22,668 bases of DNA from DATHZQ01 sp035458525 (GCA_035458525.1 DATHZQ010000165.1:1-22668); one strand, 5' to 3'. Positions 7,473-15,795 are shown, numbered from the stretch's first letter. The notes: generated from the sequence alone by a model not told the origin. Program-made: numbers and translations.

Positions 7473-7760
7473 CTACGCGGAGCGGCGGAGCGCCAGCTTT
7501 CTTTGTTTCTCCGTGAGCCCGCCCCAGACACCGAAGGTCTCGCGAGCGTCCATCGAGTAGTCCTGACACTCGTTGATCACCGGGCACATCGCACAAAGCG
7601 CGAGGGCTTCTCTCTCTTCGGATTTGTTGGAGGGGAAGAACACGTCGGGGTCGGCGTCGCGGCAAGCTGCGAAGACCACCCAAGGCCGCTCCTCGGTGAT
7701 GGGGGCGTGCAGGAAGTCCTCGAGCGTCATGGTTGGATTGTCGACGAGTGTGTCGTTCAT
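7473..7760 (-). CDS. WhiB-family Fe-S transcriptional regulator
   Basis: This 95-residue protein has the four cluster cysteines of WhiB proteins at Cys33, Cys56, Cys59 and Cys65 (C-x22-C-x2-C-x5-C), binding a [4Fe-4S] cluster that senses redox or NO. The turn GVWGG (77-81) is followed by a basic C-terminus KQRKLALRRSA for DNA contact. WhiB proteins act with the primary sigma factor and are found in actinobacteria and their phages. I chose ATG 7760, preceded by a GAGGAGGAG ribosome site. GTG 7772 lies directly against that site and is less likely. The acidic N-terminal 30 residues are typical of the WhiB1/WhiB2-like groups, but I do not assign a subtype. The gene diverges from the gamma-glutamylcyclotransferase-like gene; its targets are unknown. 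Confidence 0.95.
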   Translation of the reverse strand: MNDTLVDNPTMTLEDFLHAPITEERPWVVFAACRDADPDVFFPSNKSEEREALALCAMCPVINECQDYSMDARETFGVWGGLTEKQRKLALRRSA

Positions 7761-7832
7761 GCTGGTTGGCACTCCTCCTCAAGGGTGCTCGTAACCATCT
7801 GACGATCACCAGCGCCACGAAGTTCCCACGAA

Positions 7833-8354
7833 ATGCGCGATGACGTGCGGCAACTACACTCCGTCGACCGAACACGACATCCGACGACACTCGACGTGAG
7901 GGAGGCCGTTCTGCTCTACTTCGCCTACACCGCGCGGATCGCTCCCGAGCGCATGTCGGAAGTGGCACCTGGCGCCGAGTTCCAATTCATCGCACACCTC
8001 CCCCAGACCGGGCTCGAGTGGGCGATAGAGAACAGAACGTGGGGCGGCGGCTTGCCGACCGTCAAGCCGGACGAAACCAGCACGGTATGGGGCGCAGTGT
8101 TTGCGGTGCCAGACGACCAGTTCGCCGAACTCGACACGATCGAGTCAGAGGAGGGCCGCACGGCGACGACCATCGAGGCGATGGATCGCACCGGGAAGCG
8201 ACACGAAGTCACCGTGCACCTGCACGAAGGAAACGGTGCGTCGCATACTCCGTCGCGAGACTACGTATCGGTGATGCTGCGCGGCTCGCGGCACTGGAGC
8301 CTTCCGGCGGGGTGGATCGCCGGCCTCGAGGAGCACCTCGACGGCGCGTTCTAG
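7833..8354 (+). CDS. Gamma-glutamylcyclotransferase-like (GGCT/AIG2 fold) protein
   Basis: The protein matches the GGCT-like fold: LLYFAYTARIAPERM near the start replaces the usual YFAYGSNM, followed by FIAHLPQTGLEWAI, a WGGGLPTVKPDE segment, VWGAVFAVPDDQFAELDTIES and EGRTATTIEAM. Family members release 5-oxoproline from gamma-glutamyl compounds or act on gamma-glutamylamines; the substrate here is not evident. The C-terminal SRDYVSVMLRGSRHWSLPAGWIAGLEEHL is typical of bacterial members. The start is uncertain: ATG 7833 gives 173 residues, but the first 20 look unlike protein, and a GTG at 7896 would fit the family N-terminus better. The following membrane protein gene starts within 3 nt of the stop. 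Confidence 0.8.
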   Translation: MRDDVRQLHSVDRTRHPTTLDVREAVLLYFAYTARIAPERMSEVAPGAEFQFIAHLPQTGLEWAIENRTWGGGLPTVKPDETSTVWGAVFAVPDDQFAELDTIESEEGRTATTIEAMDRTGKRHEVTVHLHEGNGASHTPSRDYVSVMLRGSRHWSLPAGWIAGLEEHLDGAF

Positions 8355-8356
8355 GA

Positions 8357-8719
8357 GTGGGCGCCTCCACGTCTTGGGGGGCGATTGCGCTCGGCGCCAT
8401 GGCCGGGCTCGGTATGGCACTTGGGGTGTTTCTCGTGCTCGGAGCAATCGGCGTCGTCGACGGAGCCGGTGAGCAGGCGATTCTCATCTTCGTCCAGTTC
8501 GGGGCGTTGTTTGCAGCGGGCTACGTAGCAGGACGGCTCGGAACTGCGCCGGTGCTCGACGGCGGCCTCGCCGGGATGCTGGTTTACGTGATCACCGTGG
8601 CGATCAGCGTGGCGGGAGGCGCCTCGCTGGGCGTCGGCGCCCTCCTCTTTCTTGGGGTCACCGCCGCCGTCCTCGGATCGGCCGGTGGCATCCTGGCCCA
8701 GTTCATCGGGGAACGATGA
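8357..8719 (+). CDS. Small four-helix membrane protein of unknown function
   Basis: The 120-residue product is almost entirely hydrophobic and Gly/Ala-rich, with four predicted membrane segments at about residues 8-31, 40-58, 66-86 and 89-112. No charged motif or catalytic residue stands out, and it ends with the short tail FIGER. I start at GTG 8357, two bases after the upstream TAG, so it is likely translationally coupled to the GGCT-like gene. ATG 8399 is an alternative that would cut into the first helix. It converges on metF with a 3-bp gap. I do not recognise the family beyond a general resemblance to small actinobacterial integral membrane proteins. Confidence 0.65.
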   Translation: MGASTSWGAIALGAMAGLGMALGVFLVLGAIGVVDGAGEQAILIFVQFGALFAAGYVAGRLGTAPVLDGGLAGMLVYVITVAISVAGGASLGVGALLFLGVTAAVLGSAGGILAQFIGER

Positions 8720-8722
8720 CGC

Positions 8723-9568
8723 TCACAGCGACGCGAGATATTCCCGCCGCCACCGCTCGGTTGTTTCAACCTGGTTGAACGTGTAGATGTGCACGTTGAT
8801 GATGTTGGCGCGCTCGTCGAGCAGCGTGTCCGCAAGATCTTCGAGCAGCTCATCCGGGCTGAAGCCGCCGGGTTCGACGAATGACCGGAGCATGCCGCGG
8901 TGGCGTGTCAGGAATTTCAGCGAACGTCCGACGCCGATGCGTGCCGAGATTCGCATGAGCTTGAGCCGGTCTGCGACGCCGGGGACGCCGATGACCACCG
9001 GAAGCGTGATGCCATCGGTCCGCATGTGCCCGATCCACGAAGTGATCGCATCGGCGTCGAAGCACATCTGGGTGGCCATATACGACGCATACGGTTGTTT
9101 GTCGTGCAGGGCGCGGCGCGCAGTGTCGTCGTCGAAGATGTGGTGGCCCTCCGGGTAGGACCCGATTCCGATGCGCTCGAACTCGGCGCCCATGTCGTCC
9201 AGCGCTCGCAGCACCGAGCCGGCGTCGAAGAACTCCCCCGGGTCGGATGCGTCACCGCCGACAACGAACAGCTTGCGAATCCCCAGCTCGTGCAGCCGGG
9301 CCGCCATCTTCTCCAGATGCGTGCGATCTTCGGTCATGCGTGCCGACAGGTGCGGAATCACATCGAACCCGCGGCGGTGCAGCTCGGCGGCGAGGTCGAT
9401 CGTCTCTTCGAGCGGTTTCACCGGCGATGCGGTGACCGAGACCATGGCACCCTCCGGCAGATAGGCCGCTTGCTCGAGCGCATTCTTCATCGGAATCATC
9501 TCGAACTGCGGGTTCTCCAGCACGCGGCGGATCGCGGCGCGCTGGTCCGCGGTGAGGTCGGTGGCCAT
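8723..9568 (-). CDS. metF: Methylenetetrahydrofolate reductase (MetF-like)
   Basis: This 281-residue TIM-barrel flavoprotein of the MetF family interconverts 5-methyl-THF and 5,10-methylene-THF. The sequence shows VSVTASPVKPLEETIDLAAELHRRGFDVIPHLSARM, then KLFVVGGDASDPGEF, IGIGSYPEGHH and MCFDADAITSWI, which follow the order of the MetF barrel strands. It is the last gene of the minus-strand demethylation operon, 14 bp after the MttB-like gene, with AGGAG about 11 nt before ATG 9568. In this context it probably works in the oxidative direction, moving methyl groups delivered to THF by the corrinoid system into the C1 pool. The electron partner is not visible. It diverges from E. coli-type MetF, so cofactor preference (NADH or other) is open. 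Confidence 0.88.
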   Translation of the reverse strand: MATDLTADQRAAIRRVLENPQFEMIPMKNALEQAAYLPEGAMVSVTASPVKPLEETIDLAAELHRRGFDVIPHLSARMTEDRTHLEKMAARLHELGIRKLFVVGGDASDPGEFFDAGSVLRALDDMGAEFERIGIGSYPEGHHIFDDDTARRALHDKQPYASYMATQMCFDADAITSWIGHMRTDGITLPVVIGVPGVADRLKLMRISARIGVGRSLKFLTRHRGMLRSFVEPGGFSPDELLEDLADTLLDERANIINVHIYTFNQVETTERWRREYLASL

Positions 9569-9582
9569 GGTGGGGGGATCTC

Positions 9583-11121
9583 CTATACGTCTGAATCGGG
9601 GAACGAATCTTTGCGCTGCCGGATCCAGTCCTGCAGCTCGGCGTCCACCGCCTCGTCGATGGGCGGAGGTTCATACGACGCCAGCATCTGCTTCCACTTC
9701 TGATTGGCTCGAACCACGACGTCACGCGAACCCTCGAGCTCCCATTGCTCGAAGCTGTTGTTGTCGGCGAGATCGGAACGCCAGAATGCCGTTTCGAAGT
9801 TGGCGAACGTGTGATCGGTACCGAGGTAATGCTGTCCGGGACCGGTCTGGAGCATCGCATCGAGCGCCATCGCGTTCTCGTCGACGGCGACGCCGCCGAC
9901 CCACCGCTCCATCATCGAGGCTTGTACTGCGTCGATCACGAACTTCTCGTAGCCCACCGTGAGCCCACCCTCGAGCCAGCCTGCCGTATGCAGAACGAAG
10001 TTCACCCCAGCCTGGACGGTTGGGAGGAAGGTCAATGCGCTCTCATAGGCGGCCTGCGCATCGGCGACCTTCGAGGCGGTGAAGTTGCCACCGGACCTGA
10101 ACGGCACGCCGAGCCTCCTGGCGAGCTGTGCGACCGCATACAGCATGAGGGCCGGTTCGGGCGTGCCGAACGTCGGGGCCCCCGACTGCATCGACATGGA
10201 GCTCGCAAACGAGCCGAAGACCACCGGCGCGCCGGGACGCACGATTTGGACGAACGCCATGCCGGCCAGCGCCTCGGCCAGCGTCTGCGTCGCCGCACCG
10301 GCGACGGTACTGGGCGCCATCGCACCGGCCAGGATGAACGGCGTGATGAGCACGGCCTGGTTGTTCTCGGCGTACACCTTGGCCGACCCCAGCATGGCGT
10401 AGTCCCAGGACATCGGAGAATTGGCGTTGGCCAGCGACAGAATGAACGTCTTCTCCTGCAGGGTCGTCTCGCCGAACAGGACCTTGGCCATGTCCACCGT
10501 GTCCTGCGCACGGTCCGGGTTCGTCACCGAACCCATGAACGGCTTGTCGCTGTATTTCATGTGTGTGTAGACCATGTCGAAATGCCGCTTGTTGACCGGC
10601 AGGTCGACCGGCTCACACAGGGTGCCGCCGGCGTGGTGCAATGACGGCGTCATGTAGGTGAGCTTGGCGAGGTTGCGGAAGTCCTCGATCGTGGCATACC
10701 GGCGGCCGCCTTCGAGATCCCGCACGAACGGCGGCCCGTACACGGGTGCGAACACGAGGTGCGGGTCACCGATGACGACGGACCGATCCGGATTTCGAGC
10801 ATGCTGGACGAACGTCCTGGGAGCCGTCGCCTGGATCAGCTCGCGACACATGCCGCGCGGAAAGCGCACTCTGGTGCCATCGACATCGGCACCTGCGTCG
10901 GCGTAGATCTGCAAAGCGTCGTCGTAGCCGACAATCTCGATGCCCACCCGCTCGAGCAGCGTGTCGGCGTTCTCCTCGATGAGGCTCAATGACTCCTCGG
11001 AGAGCACCTCGACCGGAGCGAGCGCCCTCGTCAGGAATCGCTGCTGCTGAATCGCATTCGTGACGCGGGCGGCTTGGCGAGCCGCTCGCCCACCACCGCG
11101 CCTGCGGCGTTCCTCGCTCAT
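9583..11121 (-). CDS. MttB-superfamily corrinoid methyltransferase without pyrrolysine
   Basis: This 512-residue protein belongs to the trimethylamine methyltransferase (MttB) superfamily, whose members move a methyl group from a quaternary or tertiary amine to a cognate corrinoid protein. Landmarks include SLIEENADTLLERVGIEI, VFAPVYGPPFVRDLEGGRRYAT, the central SPMSWDYAML and GAATQTLAEALAGM, FGTPEPALM, GGNFTASKVADAQAAYES and the C-terminal PGQHYLGTDHT. There is no in-frame UAG, so this is a non-pyrrolysine member, like MtgB for glycine betaine and its relatives for proline betaine, carnitine or butyrobetaine. The substrate cannot be fixed from sequence; glycine betaine is plausible because a dimethylglycine dehydrogenase-like enzyme is divergently encoded. 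An Arg-rich N-terminus (SEERRRRGGGRAARQAAR) precedes the domain. ATG 11121 overlaps the upstream stop as ATGA. Confidence 0.9.
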   Translation of the reverse strand: MSEERRRRGGGRAARQAARVTNAIQQQRFLTRALAPVEVLSEESLSLIEENADTLLERVGIEIVGYDDALQIYADAGADVDGTRVRFPRGMCRELIQATAPRTFVQHARNPDRSVVIGDPHLVFAPVYGPPFVRDLEGGRRYATIEDFRNLAKLTYMTPSLHHAGGTLCEPVDLPVNKRHFDMVYTHMKYSDKPFMGSVTNPDRAQDTVDMAKVLFGETTLQEKTFILSLANANSPMSWDYAMLGSAKVYAENNQAVLITPFILAGAMAPSTVAGAATQTLAEALAGMAFVQIVRPGAPVVFGSFASSMSMQSGAPTFGTPEPALMLYAVAQLARRLGVPFRSGGNFTASKVADAQAAYESALTFLPTVQAGVNFVLHTAGWLEGGLTVGYEKFVIDAVQASMMERWVGGVAVDENAMALDAMLQTGPGQHYLGTDHTFANFETAFWRSDLADNNSFEQWELEGSRDVVVRANQKWKQMLASYEPPPIDEAVDAELQDWIRQRKDSFPDSDV

Positions 11122-11154
11122 CGTTCCTCCTTGCGGGCGCCGCGCCTGCGGCGT
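11096..11154. repeat. 15-bp direct repeat encoding Arg-rich tails of two adjacent genes
   Basis: CCGCGCCTGCGGCGT occurs at 11096-11110 and 11140-11154. On the minus strand the copies encode the RRRR run at the N-terminus of the MttB-like protein and the RRRRR run at the C-terminus of the RACo-like protein. A short local duplication could explain part of the similar tails. Confidence 0.7.
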
Positions 11155-13133
11155 CTTCCTCCAGCCGGAGGCACGGACGCCACCAACCGCTCCGGGAGCT
11201 GCACCAACTCGGCGAGATGCGGCGTGGGCTCCGTCTCGTGCGGGAACGCCATCGCGGCAACGAACAGCTCCTGGAACCTCGGTTCCGTAGCCGTTTCGAT
11301 CTTCTCAACTCGTGCGGTCACCTCGACCATCTCCCGCCGCTGCGTCTTGGACAGCAAGGCGCGCACGGCGCCCATTCCCGAGGCGTTGCCTGCCGCCCTG
11401 GCGTGTTCGAGCGGTGCATCCGGAATGAGTCCAAGCACCATTGCGTAGAGCGGGTCGATGTGCGACCCAAAGGCGCCGGCGAGCCGGATCGAGTCCACTT
11501 CGAGCAGCCCCGAACGTTCTCTCAGCAGGTCGATCCCGGCCCGAAGGGCAGCCTTGGCGAGCTGAATCGCCCTGACGTCGTTCTGCGTGATCCGTAGCTC
11601 CGGAGGACCGCGATGCACCACGTAGGCGAAGGTGCGGCCGTCGGCGACGATGCGGTCGGTGCGTGAGGAGAGGCTGCCGTCGATTCGGCCCTGGGCATCG
11701 ATGATTCCGGCGAGGAACATCTCGCCCACTACTTCGACGATGCCCGATCCGCAGACGCCGGCGATCGTCACGTTTGCCGCCGACTCGTCCCAGCCGGGGT
11801 CGTTGGACCACCCATCCACGCCGATCACGGACAGGTTCGGCTCGAACGTCGTGCGGTCGATGCGCACGCGCTCGACGGCTCCGAACGTGGCGCGCACGCC
11901 ACAGCTGATCTCGCCGCCCTCGAGCGCCGGACCTGTTGGGCTCGATGCCGCAAACAATCCCTGGTCGGTCCCCAGCACGATCTCTGCGTTGGTCCCCACG
12001 TCCACCAGGAGTTGCACGTCACTCGAGCGGTGCGGGCCCTCCGCCAGAATCGCCCCGGCCGTATCGGCGCCAACGTGGCCCGCAATGCACGGCCCGAACG
12101 TCACCTCGGCATTGCCAAACGAGAGCCCGACGCCGCTCGCCATGGTCGTCACGGGTTCGCGGGTGGCCAGCGTGAACGGAGCGGTGCCGAGCGGCGTGGG
12201 GTCGAAGCCGAGGAAGAAGTGGTGCATGATCGGGTTGCCGACGAGGAAGATGTCGAGCAACCGGTCTGACTCCAGCCCTGCGCTCGCCAGCAACTCGGTG
12301 AGCACGTCGTCGACGGCACGCCGCAACGTCGCGGTGAGCTCGCGGCGGCCATCGGGTTGCATCATCACGTATGACACCCGGCTCATGAGATCCTCGCCGA
12401 ACCGGATCTGCGGGTTCATCGCACCCGAGGTCGCCAGCAGCGCACCCGAGTCGAGGTCGCAGAGGTAGGCGGCAAGCGTCGTCGACCCGATGTCGACGGC
12501 GGCGCCGGCGATGCGATCGACGTATCCGGGCCACACTGCGGCGATCTCCGAACCGTTGCGGACCGCGACAGTGACCCCCCGCTCTCCGTCGACAAGAGCG
12601 CCGTGTAGGCGGAGGAGCACGGAGTGCCCGACGTGCACCCCCTCGATCGCCCACTCGTCGCGCAGGGCAGCGGCGAGCGCCTCTCCGTCGCTCACTTCGT
12701 CGCCGAGCAGCGGAGCCGGAACCTCCACATAGCGAAGATCGACGATCGGATCGACGCGCAACCCCCTGAACTCGAGCTCCTTGCGCACGATCTGCTTGTG
12801 GACCTGGCTTTCGGGCGGCACGTCGACCACGAGGTCCCCGAGCACCGCCGCACCGCAGCTGAGCCGCCGTCCGGGCTCGAGACCGCGCTTCTCGTCGAAC
12901 TTGCGCTCGTTGTCGGACCACGGGCCGAGGGCGTCCTCCCCGACGGACATGCCCCACTTGGCGAACTCGCCGAGCGACGGCTCGACCTGGCAGCGGCCGC
13001 AGATGCCTCGCCCACCGCACACGGAATCGACGTCGGCACCGGCGAGGCGGGCGGCGTCGAGCACGACGGTGCCGTCCGGAACCCGTGCTTCGAGCCCCGA
13101 GGGCGTGAACACGACGCGGTGCGTGGCGGTCAA
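11118..13133 (-). CDS. RACo/RamA-like corrinoid-activating ferredoxin with ASKHA domain (DUF4445)
   Basis: The 671-residue protein reduces inactive Co(II) corrinoid to Co(I) so that the methyltransferase system can restart. The N-terminal ferredoxin domain has [2Fe-2S] ligands Cys39, Cys45, Cys48 and Cys93 in the C-x5-C-x2-C...C pattern of plant-type clusters. A middle linker follows, then the ATP-binding ASKHA domain from about residue 205: GAAVDIGSTTLAAYL, LVDVGTNAEIVLG, GPALEGGEISCGVRATFGA, GVCGSGIVEVV and LAGAFGSHID. This is the RACo-type architecture rather than the 4Fe-4S RamA form. The start is TTG 13133, 10 bp after the previous stop, with no strong ribosome site. The C-terminus is an Arg-rich tail (GGRRRRRGARKEER). 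The stop overlaps the MttB start by 4 nt, so translation is coupled. Confidence 0.92.
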   Translation of the reverse strand: MTATHRVVFTPSGLEARVPDGTVVLDAARLAGADVDSVCGGRGICGRCQVEPSLGEFAKWGMSVGEDALGPWSDNERKFDEKRGLEPGRRLSCGAAVLGDLVVDVPPESQVHKQIVRKELEFRGLRVDPIVDLRYVEVPAPLLGDEVSDGEALAAALRDEWAIEGVHVGHSVLLRLHGALVDGERGVTVAVRNGSEIAAVWPGYVDRIAGAAVDIGSTTLAAYLCDLDSGALLATSGAMNPQIRFGEDLMSRVSYVMMQPDGRRELTATLRRAVDDVLTELLASAGLESDRLLDIFLVGNPIMHHFFLGFDPTPLGTAPFTLATREPVTTMASGVGLSFGNAEVTFGPCIAGHVGADTAGAILAEGPHRSSDVQLLVDVGTNAEIVLGTDQGLFAASSPTGPALEGGEISCGVRATFGAVERVRIDRTTFEPNLSVIGVDGWSNDPGWDESAANVTIAGVCGSGIVEVVGEMFLAGIIDAQGRIDGSLSSRTDRIVADGRTFAYVVHRGPPELRITQNDVRAIQLAKAALRAGIDLLRERSGLLEVDSIRLAGAFGSHIDPLYAMVLGLIPDAPLEHARAAGNASGMGAVRALLSKTQRREMVEVTARVEKIETATEPRFQELFVAAMAFPHETEPTPHLAELVQLPERLVASVPPAGGRRRRRGARKEER

Positions 13134-13143
13134 AGCGGCGACG

Positions 13144-14046
13144 TCACTCGGCGCCGCGGCGCCGGTTGGTCCTGCGGCGCCCCCGGCGCTCGCCCCCCTC
13201 GTCAGGCGTGCGGTAGTGGCCGATCCACGCTGCGCAGTCCTGGTCCACGCCGCGCAACACGTCGGTCGCTCGAATGGACTGCATGATCTCGTGCTCCAGC
13301 GGATTGGTGATCGCGGAGGTCATGCCGGCCCCGATCGCCATGGCAAGAAAGGCGGCGTTGATGCCGGCGCGGTTGGGCAACCCGAAGCTGACGTTCGAAG
13401 CGCCACAGGTCGTGTTCACCTTCAACTCGTTGCGAAGACGCGAGACGAGGTGCATCACCTGGCGGCCGGCGGTCGACATCGCGCCGATGGGCATCACCAG
13501 CGGATCGACCACGATGTCCTCGTGGCCGATGCCGTAATCGGCGGCACGGCCGACGATCTTGCGGGCGACCTCATACCGGACGTCGGGATCCTCCGAGATT
13601 CCGGTTTCGTCGTTCGTGATCGCAACGACGGCCGCGCCGTGCTTGGCAACAAGGGGCAGCACGCGGTCGAGCGACTCGTCCTCACCCGTGACGGAGTTGA
13701 CGAGAGCCTTCCCTTCGTAAACGGACAGCCCCGCTTCGAGGGCGTCGATGATCGAGGAGTCGATCGAAAGCGGCACCTCGGTGAGACGCTGCACGAGCTG
13801 GACCGACTCCGCGAGGACCGCAGGCTCGTCGGCGAGGGGGATCCCCGCGTTGACGTCGAGCATCTGCGCGCCTGCGGCGACCTGTGCGATGGCATCGCGC
13901 TCGACGCGGCTGTAGTCCCCGTTGCGCATCTCCTCGGCGAGGAGCTTGCGGCCGGTGGGGTTGATCCGCTCACCGATGACGACAAAGGGGCGCTCGAAAC
14001 CGATCACCACCTCCTTCGATGCCGATGCGATCACGGTATCGGTCAT
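13144..14046 (-). CDS. Methyltetrahydrofolate:corrinoid methyltransferase (MtgA/AcsE-like)
   Basis: The 300-residue protein is a pterin-binding TIM barrel that exchanges methyl groups between a corrinoid protein and tetrahydrofolate. Family motifs are present: VVIGERINPTGRKLLAEEM, AAGAQMLDVNAG, LSIDSS, ALVNSVTGED, VAITNDETGI and DIVVDPLVMPIGA, with TCGASNVSFGLPNRAGINAAF near the end. In this operon it would accept the methyl group from the corrinoid protein loaded by the MttB-like enzyme and form 5-methyl-THF. It ends in a basic tail (GGERRGRRRTNRRRGAE) not typical of the family. ATG 14046 overlaps the upstream stop as ATGA. Homology to MetH's central domain and AcsE is clear; the direction of transfer is inferred from context. 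Confidence 0.93.
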   Translation of the reverse strand: MTDTVIASASKEVVIGFERPFVVIGERINPTGRKLLAEEMRNGDYSRVERDAIAQVAAGAQMLDVNAGIPLADEPAVLAESVQLVQRLTEVPLSIDSSIIDALEAGLSVYEGKALVNSVTGEDESLDRVLPLVAKHGAAVVAITNDETGISEDPDVRYEVARKIVGRAADYGIGHEDIVVDPLVMPIGAMSTAGRQVMHLVSRLRNELKVNTTCGASNVSFGLPNRAGINAAFLAMAIGAGMTSAITNPLEHEIMQSIRATDVLRGVDQDCAAWIGHYRTPDEGGERRGRRRTNRRRGAE

Positions 14047-14396
14047 GGCTCATCTCCCTGCGATTGATCGATGCCGCCGGCGTCGACCAGCCGCTTCAGA
14101 ACGTCCTTCGTGTACGTGGATTCCAACTCGGCAACCGCGGCATCGACTTCACTCTGCAGGTCGTCGCCGCACGGCCTGCTCTCCCGGCGCCACTCGGCGA
14201 GGTATTCGTTCGTTGTCTTCTTGTTCGCCTTCACCGCGGCCCGATCCACAGCGATCTGGAACCGTTCATGAAGCTGGATGCTGGCTTTGCGTCGCCCGGC
14301 CCGGGCGGTGACCTGGGCCGGGATGTCGCGCCAGTAGATGGTGATCAGCTCCGCACGAGCGGAGGCGTTCCGGCCGTTCTGGCGATTGCCCCGCAT
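14043..14396 (-). CDS. 'Virulence factor' domain protein (PF13769-like) in a corrinoid operon
   Basis: This 117-residue protein has the conserved block ITIYWRDIPAQV, then GRRKASIQLHERFQIAVDRAA and NEYLAEWRRESR, which I recognise as the small domain named 'virulence factor' in Pfam. The name has no support here. The family is commonly found beside DUF1638 and corrinoid methyltransferase genes in bacteria that handle methylamines. A C-terminal helical part follows (DAAVAELESTYTKDVLKRLVDAGG). No metal or catalytic motif is evident. ATG 14396 sits 1 nt after the DUF1638 stop; longer forms to 14546 would overlap that gene in an Arg/Ser-rich frame and are rejected. Its stop overlaps the next start by 4 nt. 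The tight coupling suggests a structural or accessory role in methyl transfer. Confidence 0.8.
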   Translation of the reverse strand: MRGNRQNGRNASARAELITIYWRDIPAQVTARAGRRKASIQLHERFQIAVDRAAVKANKKTTNEYLAEWRRESRPCGDDLQSEVDAAVAELESTYTKDVLKRLVDAGGIDQSQGDEP

Positions 14397-14397
14397 A

Positions 14398-15036
14398 TCA
14401 GGACCGCACCGCCAGCTCGATCGCCTGCTCCCCGCGTGCGGCGGAATCGACCAGGGCGGACTCGAGACCTCCGTAGCCGACGTGCCGCTGCTCGAACCGA
14501 AGACCAAGGCGAGCGGCCGCCGCTTCCGCCTTGGCGACGAGCGCATCCGTCGGTCGCTGCGACAGATACAGCAGCCGGGTGTAGTTCCCGAAATAGGCGT
14601 CGCGTAATTCGGGGTGCCGGTCGAGGCCCAGGCCGGCCCAGATGATCCGGTCGAAATGTTTGGCGAGGTAGTCGGTCAAGTAGAACGTGCCGATCTCAGC
14701 CTCGGCGAGGGCCCCGAACACGGCTGTAGTCGCATAGAACTCGTAGCAATGATCGCCGGGCAACCGAACCGCGCCGTACTCCTCGACCACCCGGTCGAGC
14801 AATCCGCCGGTGCCGCAGTCGGCGTAGCCGACCAGCACCCGGTCGTAGCGGCCCTGCGCAGATTGGAGCCGCTCATGCACGGCAGCCGGAATGCGCTCAG
14901 GACGGTTGTGCAGCGATGCGGGGAGACACTCGAGCACGAGGTTGTCGAGGCCGCTCGCTCGCATCACGTCGATGATCTCACGGGCCAGCGCACCACACGC
15001 CAGCACCAGAACGCGAGGCGGAACCGTCTCAGGCAT
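14398..15036 (-). CDS. DUF1638 protein, putative accessory factor of corrinoid methyl transfer
   Basis: The 212-residue protein matches DUF1638: RVLVLACGALAREI at the start, LECLPASLHNRPERIP, VLVGYADCGTGG, GDHCYEFYATTAVF and FYLTDYLAKHFDRIIW. Conserved Cys14, Cys37, Cys74 and Cys97 with His96 resemble a metal- or cofactor-binding set; this is inference. DUF1638 genes are regularly linked to MttB-type methyltransferases and corrinoid proteins, but no activity is established to my knowledge. The start ATG 15036 lies 8 bp inside the corrinoid protein gene, and the stop is 1 nt from the next start, so the protein is probably made in fixed ratio with its neighbours. It could help load or protect the corrinoid or handle the methylated substrate. 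Confidence 0.85.
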   Translation of the reverse strand: MPETVPPRVLVLACGALAREIIDVMRASGLDNLVLECLPASLHNRPERIPAAVHERLQSAQGRYDRVLVGYADCGTGGLLDRVVEEYGAVRLPGDHCYEFYATTAVFGALAEAEIGTFYLTDYLAKHFDRIIWAGLGLDRHPELRDAYFGNYTRLLYLSQRPTDALVAKAEAAAARLGLRFEQRHVGYGGLESALVDSAARGEQAIELAVRS

Positions 15037-15736
15037 CCTCGGAGGCCAGCAGCCGGCGCTTGGTCACGAGTTCCTTGGCGGTCTCGGCGGCGACGGCGGC
15101 GTCGCGGCAATAGGCATCGGCTCCGACCGCCATGCCGAACTCCTCATTGAGCGGCGCGCCGCCGACGAGTACGACGTAGTTGTCGCGGATGCCGCGATCC
15201 TTCATCGTGTCGATGACGACTTTCATGTAGGGCATCGTCGTGGTCAGCAGTGCCGACATGCCCAGGATGTCTGGTTGGTGCTCCTCGAGCGCCCCGAGGA
15301 ACTCGTCGACGTCGGTGTTGATCCCGAGATCGATCACGTCGAATCCTGCGCCTTCGAGCATCATCGCCACGAGGTTCTTGCCGATGTCGTGGATGTCGCC
15401 CTTGACGGTGCCGATCACGACTTTGCCGATGGTCATCGCACCGGTCTCGGCGAGCAGCGGTCGCAGGATCTCCATCCCGGCCTTCATCGCATTGGCGGCG
15501 AGCAGCACCTCGGGCACGAACAGGATGCCGTCGCGAAAGTCGATGCCGACGATGCGCATGCCTTCGACGAGCGCACCGTTCAGCACATCGCTGGCGGTCC
15601 AACCCCGCCCCAACAAGATCTCCGTGCCCTCGACGATCTCGGCGGCGAGTCCGTCGTAGAGGTCATCGTGCATTTGCTCGACGAGCTCTTCGTCGTTCAG
15701 CGAGGAAAGGTCTAGGTCTTGGTCGTCGTCGGTCAT
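15029..15736 (-). CDS. Corrinoid (B12-binding) methyl-carrier protein, MtbC/MtgC-like
   Basis: This 235-residue protein carries the methyl group between enzymes on a cobamide. It has an N-terminal helical cap (about 1-100, EGMRIVGIDFRDGILFVPEVLLAANAM) and a Rossmann B12-binding domain. The motif GDIHDIGKN provides His116 as lower cobalt ligand in D-x-H-x-x-G. Next come VIDLGINTDVDEFL, MSALLTTTMPYM and VLVGGAPLNEEF, all standard for class MtbC/MtgC proteins. It is the first gene of the seven-gene operon and the partner of the MttB-like enzyme, the MTR protein and the RACo-like activator. The start ATG 15736 has a weak AGGA site 6 to 9 nt upstream. The spacer beyond contains several inverted repeats likely to control the operon. 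Confidence 0.95.
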   Translation of the reverse strand: MTDDDQDLDLSSLNDEELVEQMHDDLYDGLAAEIVEGTEILLGRGWTASDVLNGALVEGMRIVGIDFRDGILFVPEVLLAANAMKAGMEILRPLLAETGAMTIGKVVIGTVKGDIHDIGKNLVAMMLEGAGFDVIDLGINTDVDEFLGALEEHQPDILGMSALLTTTMPYMKVVIDTMKDRGIRDNYVVLVGGAPLNEEFGMAVGADAYCRDAAVAAETAKELVTKRRLLASEDA

Positions 15737-15795
15737 CGTCGTCCTGCCGGCAGTTCGTCACGGGCGACCGGAGCTCGGTTCGCCGCGGCCCGAAG

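Noticed and set aside
6324..7802. A 492-codon + strand open frame across trpD and whiB
   Set aside because: Both genes beneath it have full family signatures on the minus strand; the antisense product has none and crosses two genes.
9583..11121. Pyrrolysine in the MttB-like enzyme
   Set aside because: The frame has no internal UAG and runs the full family length, so it is a non-pyrrolysine member.
14398..14546. Longer N-terminus for the 'virulence factor' domain protein
   Set aside because: The added residues overlap DUF1638 and are Arg/Ser/Pro-rich. ATG 14396 directly after the DUF1638 stop gives the family N-terminus.
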